NCBI GenBank assembly: GCA_903903975.1
Contig: CAIVAS010000049.1
Coordinates: forward strand, 1 to 39,581
From: an uncultured Burkholderiales bacterium
GTDB lineage: Bacteria; Pseudomonadota; Gammaproteobacteria; Burkholderiales; Burkholderiaceae_E
Length of the DNA: 39,581 bases
Direction: 5' to 3'
The translations under genes were made by a program, and so were the position numbers. Under the pieces are notes generated by a model, which was not told where the DNA came from, did not search any database, and was given only the letters and a program-made list of their open reading frames with translations. Shown in pieces: positions 33,705-39,581 of this stretch (the stretch's first letter is position 1; each line of letters begins with the position of its first letter).

Positions 33705-34651
33705 GCCCGTCCTGTCCAGCGTTCGATGGCTCGCCACTGCTGCGACCAGAACCCGCGGCCATAATCACGCCCGTCGAGCTGATCGCGAATGCCGGTCGGC
33801 ACAAAGCCGATACGCCAGTCGGCCGTGCGAAACACGATGTCCCAGATCGGGAACAGCACCGCGAAATTGACGCCGCGCGCAGGTCCTTCATGACCAAAGC
33901 CGATGGCGTGATGCAGTCGATGATAGCTCGGGCTGACCAGGACCTTCTCAAGCGCGCCCGGCCAGCGCCATCGCAGATTGGCATGCTGCAGGCTCTCCAG
34001 CACACGCGAGGCCATCACCAGCGCCACGAACTGTCCGGGCGCCACGCCCACCGCAATTGCCACCATTGCCAGCGTCGCATCGCGGATGAGGTCGTCGAGC
34101 AGGTGATTGCGCTGGTCGCTCCAGAAGGTCATCTGACGCTGGCTGTGATGCACCGCGTGCAGTTGCCACCACCACTGCAGCCGATGCTGGCCGCGATGCA
34201 GCCAGTAGTCGACGATATCGAGGACGACCAGATACATCAGAAAACTGACTAAGGGACGATCAGTGATGCCGGGCCAGATCTGATCGATGTTCATGCGCGA
34301 CAGGCCGAGCAACCTGAGCTTGGCTTCGAGCGCATCGAAGAGCGGCGTGAGCAGCCAGAACACCATGAGGCCGAAGCCGCCAAGACGATGCAGCAGGGTG
34401 TAAAAGATGTCGGTTCGAACCGCGCCGCGGTCGGTGACCGGCTCGACCGGGGCAAGCCGCTCGAGACCACCGAGCACCAGCGCAAGCACCAGCACTTCGA
34501 TCGCGCCCAGCACCATCGCCTCGGTGAAGTCGAAGGCCACCTCTGCCAGGCCCATCGATCCGCTGGCAAAGAGCAGCGGCTGAACAAGGCCCTCGAAGAC
34601 CCACAACTGCAGCCATCGCACGGCGTCAACCAGAGAATCGAAAAGTGTCAT
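33701..34651 (-). CDS. Sterol desaturase / fatty acid hydroxylase family membrane protein
   Basis: Integral membrane di-iron oxygenase of 316 residues. Hydrophobic segments lie at about 45-62, 92-106, 133-149 and 192-213. The histidine boxes are all present: His152/His156 (LHRGQH), His165/His168/His169 (HAVHH), His183 (NH) and His244/His247/His248 (YHRLHH), with His254 close behind. Family members hydroxylate or desaturate lipids; the substrate here is unknown. The sterol name does not imply sterols in this bacterium. The gene follows the deacetylase-like gene by 51 bp and overlaps cinA. No ribosome-binding site is evident at the ATG. Confidence 0.92.
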   Translation of the reverse strand: MTLFDSLVDAVRWLQLWVFEGLVQPLLFASGSMGLAEVAFDFTEAMVLGAIEVLVLALVLGGLERLAPVEPVTDRGAVRTDIFYTLLHRLGGFGLMVFWLLTPLFDALEAKLRLLGLSRMNIDQIWPGITDRPLVSFLMYLVVLDIVDYWLHRGQHRLQWWWQLHAVHHSQRQMTFWSDQRNHLLDDLIRDATLAMVAIAVGVAPGQFVALVMASRVLESLQHANLRWRWPGALEKVLVSPSYHRLHHAIGFGHEGPARGVNFAVLFPIWDIVFRTADWRIGFVPTGIRDQLDGRDYGRGFWSQQWRAIERWTGRA

Positions 34652-34702
34652 CGCGCTTTGAAAAATCGAGACAGTACCAAGTTCATGATTGCCAGCCCGC
34701 GC

Positions 34703-35479
34703 TCAGCGCCGATAGGCAGGATGATCGCGCAGTGTCGCAAAGCACATCCCACGGGCTTTCAGACCGGCGATCAGGGGATCGAGCGTGGGCGCATAGGCCT
34801 GCGCGCGCGACCAGATACCGAGATGCGCCATCAGGATATCGCCATCGCGGATCGTGGCCAGCGACTGCTTGAGCAGACTGGCATTCGGAAACCGGTCGGA
34901 CGGCAATTCATCGCCCAGAAAACCGGCGGGCGCCCAATCAACATGAGCCCAGCCGCAGCCCTGCGCGGTGCTCATCACCTGCGCGGGAGCCTTGCCCCCC
35001 GGTGCTCGCCACAGCGGCTCGAGCGAGCGACCGGTCAGCTCGCGAAACCGCGTGCCGACCCGCTCCAGCTCGGCGCACACTGCCCGGCTATCCCACTGCA
35101 CGGTCTGACCCGCCAGCGCGCCGAACTGGGGACGCACGATGAAGCGGCCATCGGACACACCCTTGAAGTAGACATGGTCGTAGGTATGACTGCCAAACGC
35201 ATGACCTTCGGCGACCCGTTCGCGCCAGTAGACGGCCCAGTCGTCATCGAGCGCAAAGTTGCCGGCGGTGGTCTTTTCGTTGGCAAGGAAAAAACTGGCC
35301 TTGATGCGATGGCGCTTGAGGATGTCGGCAATCAGCTCGGCCGAGGCCATGTTGCCGGTATCAAGCGTCAGATAGACCGTTCCACCGCTGCAGCCGGCTG
35401 GCGGTACATCGGCCGCCGAGGCAATCTGACAGACGCCCGCCAGCACCCAGAGCAGACTCGCGGCGAACCGGGACGTCAC
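34703..35479 (-). CDS. Secreted polysaccharide deacetylase-like protein with altered metal motif
   Basis: NodB-homology protein of 258 residues with a signal peptide (about 1-23, ending SAAD). Motif 1 reads YLTLDTGN (Asp40-Thr41) where the family has TFDDG. The catalytic-base Asp seems kept, but the metal-binding second Asp is Thr. The metal histidines are kept in GSHTYDH (His98 and His102). Motif 3 is kept as RAPGG (Arg158), and the final motif as ILMAHLG (His219). It may be an active variant or a binding protein; I cannot tell. I choose the GTG at 35479, which overlaps the beta-propeller stop (GTGA) and puts the signal peptide at the start. Substrate unknown. Confidence 0.85.
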   Translation of the reverse strand: MTSRFAASLLWVLAGVCQIASAADVPPAGCSGGTVYLTLDTGNMASAELIADILKRHRIKASFFLANEKTTAGNFALDDDWAVYWRERVAEGHAFGSHTYDHVYFKGVSDGRFIVRPQFGALAGQTVQWDSRAVCAELERVGTRFRELTGRSLEPLWRAPGGKAPAQVMSTAQGCGWAHVDWAPAGFLGDELPSDRFPNASLLKQSLATIRDGDILMAHLGIWSRAQAYAPTLDPLIAGLKARGMCFATLRDHPAYRR

Positions 35480-36516
35480 AGCAGCGGCGCCCGGCTCGAG
35501 AGATAGATGCCGTGCGGCGAACGCCCGACCTTGATGGTCTGGATAACCTTGCGCTGCGCCATGTCGACCACCGAGACCTTGCCGGCAAAACGCGAGGTCA
35601 CCCACAGGGTCTTGCCGTCGGCCGACAGGTCCATGCAATCGGGTCCGCCTGGCACTGGAATCTGGCCGACGACTTTCAGATCGACCATATCGACGATGGT
35701 CACGGTGTTGTCGACCCGATTGCTCACCAGCAGATGGCGCTTGTCACCCACGCCGCGGAAATTGTGCGCGCCACGACCGGTACGAATGCGGGTCACGGTC
35801 TTGCGTTCCTGCCAGTCGATCACTTCGACGAAATCCTCGCCCATGATGCCGACCATCAGATACTTGCCGTCGGGCGTCATCAGGATACCGGCGGGCTGCT
35901 TGCCGACCTTGTGCTTCCAGACCACCGTCTGAGTCGCCATGTCGATTGCGGCAATCTCATTGCTCTCTTGCAGCGTCGCAAAGACAAAGCGGCTGTCATT
36001 CGAAAACCAGACATGGCTTGGTGCGTCGGGCAGCGGGATCTGTTTGACCAGCCGTTTTGACTTGCCATCCCAGGCATAGAGATCGACGCGATCAAGGCGC
36101 AGTGCCGCGGTCACGAACCATTTGTTGTCCGGCGAAATCGCCAGCTGATAGGGGTCATCGATGCCACTGATCCTGCCGATCAGCTTGCCGGTCGCCGGGT
36201 CAAGCAGACTCAGATCATTGCTGATCGCATTGGCCACCAGCAAGGTGCGGTTGTCGGCGGTCGGATAGAGGTGATGCGGCTCTTTCCCGACTGCAAAGCG
36301 ATCAAACTCCTTGTAAGTAACGGTGTCGATCAGCGAGACCGATGCATCCGCCGAATTGAGAACGATGGCGATCGGTGCGGCAGCGGAGGCGGCAGCGGCG
36401 TTCGCACCTGAGCTTGCCACTGAGGCCGCCGACTGCGGCATCGCGCTCGGGCTTGCACTCGCCAGCCCGAGCATGAAGGCGAGCTGCGTGGCAAACCGGA
36501 CAGACCTGAAGATCAT
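35476..36516 (-). CDS. YncE-like (YVTN) beta-propeller protein, exported
   Basis: Protein of 346 residues. A signal-peptide-like start (MIFRSVRFATQLAFMLGLASASPSA) is followed by about seven repeats of the YVTN type. Examples are LLVANAISNDLSLLDPATGKLIG, RFVFATLQESNEIAAIDMAT, YLMVGIMGEDFVEVIDWQ, HLLVSNRVDNTVTIVDM and TLWVTSRFAGKVSVVDMAQRK; the units are about 40-43 residues. The ATG at 36516 with AGGTG upstream is preferred over the GTG at 36525. The fold is a binding scaffold and may be periplasmic. The downstream deacetylase gene overlaps by 4 bp, so the two proteins are probably made in step. hrpA ends 44 bp upstream on the same strand. Confidence 0.9.
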   Translation of the reverse strand: MIFRSVRFATQLAFMLGLASASPSAMPQSAASVASSGANAAAASAAAPIAIVLNSADASVSLIDTVTYKEFDRFAVGKEPHHLYPTADNRTLLVANAISNDLSLLDPATGKLIGRISGIDDPYQLAISPDNKWFVTAALRLDRVDLYAWDGKSKRLVKQIPLPDAPSHVWFSNDSRFVFATLQESNEIAAIDMATQTVVWKHKVGKQPAGILMTPDGKYLMVGIMGEDFVEVIDWQERKTVTRIRTGRGAHNFRGVGDKRHLLVSNRVDNTVTIVDMVDLKVVGQIPVPGGPDCMDLSADGKTLWVTSRFAGKVSVVDMAQRKVIQTIKVGRSPHGIYLSSRAPLL

Positions 36517-36560
36517 GAAAAACACCTGTGCGAAAGTTTGGTTGAAAGCGCGGGCATGGC

Positions 36561-39500
36561 TTACCTGATCGATTCCCAGACACGCTCAAGCCGCTTGACC
36601 GACACCGGCATCGGTGTACGCAGTTCCTGGGCGAAGAGTGACACACGCAGCTCCTCGAGCATCCATCGAAAATCATCGAGCCGCGGATCACGCCGCCCCT
36701 TGAGCGCCGCCTGGGCACGCAGGAAATTCTGCACCAGCGGTGCGAGCTCGGCCATGCGCTGGGCGTCGCGGGTCGGCTCGACGCGCAGCTTGTCGAGTCG
36801 GGCGCTCGCGGCCTTGAGGTAACGGGCAAGATGGCCCAGGCGCGCCGGGTCGGTGGCCGAGACAAAACGCGCCGGCATCAGGCCTGCGAGCTGCTGCGTC
36901 ATATCGGTAAAGGCGGCCGGCGCACCGGTGCGCGCGCCCGCGAGTTTTTTGGTGAGGTTGGCATATTCGGTCAGGATGGCGGTCACTGTCCGGGCGAGCT
37001 CGTTGCCGACCAGGGTCACGCGCGGTCTGGCCTGAACCACCCGCTCCTCGAAAGCAATCCGGTCGGTCGGCCAGGGATCGCCCAGACACGCCCGGTCGAT
37101 CAGGGCGTCGACCAGATCTCGCTTGAGTTCGTCTGCCGTACCCAGGGGCATGAAGAGCATCGACAGACGCTGGAATTCGGGCACATTGCGATCGAAGAAC
37201 TTGAGCGGCTCACGCAGCGCGATCGCAAAGAGGCGCCGCAGTCCGCGACGATGCTCACGCTGCGCCGATTCAGGTTCATCGAAGACCTGCAGCTCGACCG
37301 CGTCGTCGCGATCGATGAGTGCCGGATAGCCGATCAGCGTGGCATCGCCCGACCGGCCCATGCCCCGCAGCTCGAGCAGCTCGGGCAACTGACCGAAATC
37401 CCAGGCAGTGAAACGTTCACCGGCACGCCGAACGGTGGCATCGGGAGGGGTGCCCGATGGCGGTGATCCTTGTCGCGGAGTGTCGTTCGATGCGGGGTTA
37501 TTCGATGCGACGTTATTCGGTGCGGTCGAGGTCGGGCCGCGACCGGGTGCCCTGCCCTGCGGCGGGCCGCGATCGTCGGTGCTGTCTGATACCAATGGGT
37601 CATCAGTTCGCATCGTCTGCGCTCGCGCCGACACACCGGCGCTGCGCAAGGCCGCCTGAAAGCTGCCCTGCGCACTGGCACCGAGCTGCGCTCGCAACTG
37701 GACCAGATTGCGCGACGCTGCCAGAAAGCGGCCGTGCTCATCGATCACCCGGAAGTTCATCTGCAGATGCGCCGGCACGGTCTCGACGCGAAAATCGGTC
37801 TGGGCAACGCGGATCGAGGCCTGTTCACGCAGCGAATCGATCAGCGCGACCATCAGCCCGCGAGCACCACCGGCATCGCCTGTCCGCTCGACAAAGCCGG
37901 CGGCCCACTGGTCGAGCGGCAACAGGTGGCGGCGGTATTTCTGCGGCAAGGACTTGAGCAAGGCCGCCACCTTGTCGGCCAGCATGCCGGGCACCAGCCA
38001 TTCGGCCCGCACCGCATCGACCTGGTTGAGTGCGAAGAGCGGCACGGTCAGGGTCACGCCATCGTCGTCGGCGCCCGGCTCGAAATGGTAGGCCGCCTCA
38101 AACGACACGCCACGCATGCTCAGACGCTGCGGGAACTTGCGGTCGTCGATGCCGTCGGTCTGCTTGCGCATCAGCAGTTCGCGCGACAGCTTGAGCAGAC
38201 CGGGCTGAGCGCGACTGGCAGCCCGCCACCAGCGCTCGAGCTGCTGGCCGCTGGTGATCTCGGCAGGCACCTGCGCATCGAACCAGTCAAAGAGAAACTG
38301 CTCGTCGACCAGCAGATCGGGCCTGCGGATACGCGCCTCGAGCTGACCGATCTCGGCCACCACTTTCAGGTTGTGACGAAAAAAGGCGCAGTCGGAGTCC
38401 CATTCGCCTGCGACCAGCGCCTCGCGGATCAGCAGTTCGCGCGACAGCCTCGCGTCGATGCCGCCATAAGGGGTACGCCGCTGGGCATAGATCACCAGGC
38501 CATAGACCGTGCCGCGTTCGAAGGCGATCGCCTGCCCGGCACGCCGCTCCCAGTGCGGCTCACTCCAGCTGCGCTTGATGAGATGCGCGGCGGCCTGCTC
38601 GATCCAGACCGGATCGAGACGAGCCACGGTGCGGCCGTAGAGGCGGCCGGTGTCGACCATCTCGGCGGCCATCACCCAGCGAATGCTGCCTGAGGCCTCG
38701 GTGCGCGCGGTGGCGGTGCTCGTCTCCTCGGCCGAGCGCTGCGCCGAACTGCGCCGCGCCAGCCCTGAGCCGGGATGCAGAAAGAACCGGGTCGCATGCG
38801 TGCCCAGGTAGTGGGGCTCGTCGGGCGCACGGCACCCCAGGTTGCCGAGCAAGCCGGCCAGCAGGGCGCGATGCAAGGGCTCGTAGGCCGCCGGCTGCTC
38901 ATTGGGCAACCACGTCATCGAGCTGACCGCCTCGAGCAGCTGAGCATGCACATCGGCCCATTCCCGAAACTTGCGCGGCGACAGAAACTCGCGCTCCAGG
39001 CGCAGCGTGAAAGCGCGCCGCGATTCGCCGGCAGGACGGCTGGCCTGCTGCTGCGCCTGCCACCAGTCCCACAGTTTCACGTAGCCCAGAAAATCGGAGC
39101 GGGGATCGACGAAGCGGGCATGCGCCTGATCGGCGGCCTGCTGACGATCGAGCGGGCGTTCGCGGGGATCCTGGGTGGACAGCGCCGAGGCGATGATCAG
39201 CGCCTCGCGCAGGCAGCCTCCCTGGTGAGCCGCCAGCAGCACCCTGGCGATGCGCGGATCGACCGGCAATCGTGCGAGCTGGTGACCGGTGGCGGTGAGC
39301 TGGCCTTGCTCATCGATGGCATCAAGCTCGCGAAGCAGATCGAGGCCGTCGAGCACCGCGCGCCGTGGCGGCGGGTCAACAAAGGGAAAGGCCTCGATGT
39401 CTTCAAGCCGCAGCGACTTCATCCTCAGGATGACCGCTGCCAGCGACGAGCGCAGGATTTCGGGGTCGGTGAAGGCCGCTCGCTTGATGAAATCGGGCTC

Positions 39501-39581
39501 GTCGTAGAGCCGTATGCAGATGCCGTCGGACACGCGACCACAGCGGCCTGCGCGCTGGTTGGCGGCCGCGCGCGAGACCGC
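36561..39581 (-). CDS. hrpA: ATP-dependent RNA helicase HrpA (5' part off the window)
   Basis: DEAH-box helicase of the HrpA group; the last 1006 codons are present and the start lies beyond the right edge. The visible part begins with helicase motif VI, QRAGRCGR (encoded at about 39555-39534). It continues with the winged-helix and ratchet regions (GLDLLRELDAIDEQGQLT, GHQLARLPVDPRIARVLLAA), the OB-fold (HATRFFLHPGSGL) and the long C-terminal DUF3418 domain (PYGGIDARLSRELLIREAL). HrpA helps rescue stalled ribosomes in E. coli. An unusual linker of about 70 residues lies at codons 650-725 (37406-37630). It is Pro/Asn/Ser-rich and contains a 15-bp repeat. Confidence 0.94.
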   Translation of the reverse strand, partial: AVSRAAANQRAGRCGRVSDGICIRLYDEPDFIKRAAFTDPEILRSSLAAVILRMKSLRLEDIEAFPFVDPPPRRAVLDGLDLLRELDAIDEQGQLTATGHQLARLPVDPRIARVLLAAHQGGCLREALIIASALSTQDPRERPLDRQQAADQAHARFVDPRSDFLGYVKLWDWWQAQQQASRPAGESRRAFTLRLEREFLSPRKFREWADVHAQLLEAVSSMTWLPNEQPAAYEPLHRALLAGLLGNLGCRAPDEPHYLGTHATRFFLHPGSGLARRSSAQRSAEETSTATARTEASGSIRWVMAAEMVDTGRLYGRTVARLDPVWIEQAAAHLIKRSWSEPHWERRAGQAIAFERGTVYGLVIYAQRRTPYGGIDARLSRELLIREALVAGEWDSDCAFFRHNLKVVAEIGQLEARIRRPDLLVDEQFLFDWFDAQVPAEITSGQQLERWWRAASRAQPGLLKLSRELLMRKQTDGIDDRKFPQRLSMRGVSFEAAYHFEPGADDDGVTLTVPLFALNQVDAVRAEWLVPGMLADKVAALLKSLPQKYRRHLLPLDQWAAGFVERTGDAGGARGLMVALIDSLREQASIRVAQTDFRVETVPAHLQMNFRVIDEHGRFLAASRNLVQLRAQLGASAQGSFQAALRSAGVSARAQTMRTDDPLVSDSTDDRGPPQGRAPGRGPTSTAPNNVASNNPASNDTPRQGSPPSGTPPDATVRRAGERFTAWDFGQLPELLELRGMGRSGDATLIGYPALIDRDDAVELQVFDEPESAQREHRRGLRRLFAIALREPLKFFDRNVPEFQRLSMLFMPLGTADELKRDLVDALIDRACLGDPWPTDRIAFEERVVQARPRVTLVGNELARTVTAILTEYANLTKKLAGARTGAPAAFTDMTQQLAGLMPARFVSATDPARLGHLARYLKAASARLDKLRVEPTRDAQRMAELAPLVQNFLRAQAALKGRRDPRLDDFRWMLEELRVSLFAQELRTPMPVSVKRLERVWESIR
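37486..37530. repeat. 15-bp tandem repeat in the hrpA linker
   Basis: Three units: ttcgatgcggggtta (37486-37500), ttcgatgcgacgtta (37501-37515) and ttcggtgcggtcgag (37516-37530, diverged). On the minus strand they code for the five-residue unit seen in NNVASNNPASN. Confidence 0.85.

Noticed and set aside
37734-38693. 319-residue open frame on the plus strand
   Set aside because: Antisense to the DUF3418 region of hrpA; no motif.

Overview
The window looks like chromosomal DNA of a GC-rich betaproteobacterium, most likely of the order Burkholderiales. Three things point there: the block scpB-rluB-rimP-nusA-infB-rbfA-truB-typA in the order I know from Burkholderia-type genomes, the run aat-bpt-pyrD, and a single polyhydroxyalkanoate phasin. 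I see no insertion sequence, phage, integrase, CRISPR array, toxin-antitoxin pair or rRNA. There is one tRNA gene, the initiator tRNA-fMet. All calls come from reading the sequence; no database search was made.

Layout. (1) 1-3554, minus strand: an alkane/aliphatic hydroxylase unit made of a CYP153-type P450, ferredoxin reductase, [2Fe-2S] ferredoxin and a zinc alcohol dehydrogenase that runs off the left edge. (2) 3859-5748, plus strand: a decayed glycosyltransferase-like gene and an Old Yellow Enzyme ene-reductase. (3) 5790-17029, minus strand: the housekeeping translation block typA-truB-rbfA-infB-nusA-rimP, then rluB and scpB. A strong intrinsic terminator lies between rluB and rimP, so any rimP-nusA-infB transcript seems to have to pass through it. 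(4) 17369-21525, minus strand: a secreted subtilisin-type protease with a probable C-terminal outer-membrane barrel, a nitrobindin-like protein, a CgeB-like glycosyltransferase and tRNA-fMet with its terminator.

(5) 21630-24694, plus strand: NUDIX hydrolase, aat and bpt (both bacterial N-degron transferases) and pyrD, tightly packed. (6) 24634-25985, minus strand: cobalt-type nitrile hydratase alpha and beta with no activator gene; beta overlaps the end of pyrD. (7) 26077-27639, plus strand: a radical SAM protein of the B12-binding/DUF4080 type, possibly leaderless, overlapping the 3' end of lutB. (8) 27593-30684: lutAB-like lactate oxidation genes without lutC, divergent from an IclR regulator. 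(9) 30756-32845: a penicillin-binding endopeptidase and a phasin with a clear sigma-70 promoter. (10) 32910-39581, minus strand: hrpA (5' end off the window), a YncE-like beta-propeller, a polysaccharide deacetylase-like protein with an altered metal motif, a sterol desaturase/fatty acid hydroxylase and a CinA-type protein, nearly all overlapping or closely spaced.

How the genes work together. The left edge would oxidise alkanes or fatty chains to alcohol and aldehyde. The centre makes and matures ribosomes and translation factors. The right third mixes carbon use (lactate, nitriles, PHA storage) with envelope functions. I find no clear-cut new defence or mobile system. The items most worth a second look are the terminator in the rimP-nusA-infB leader, the propeptide-less protease-barrel, the nitrile hydratase without its activator, and the beta-propeller/deacetylase/hydroxylase/CinA operon.
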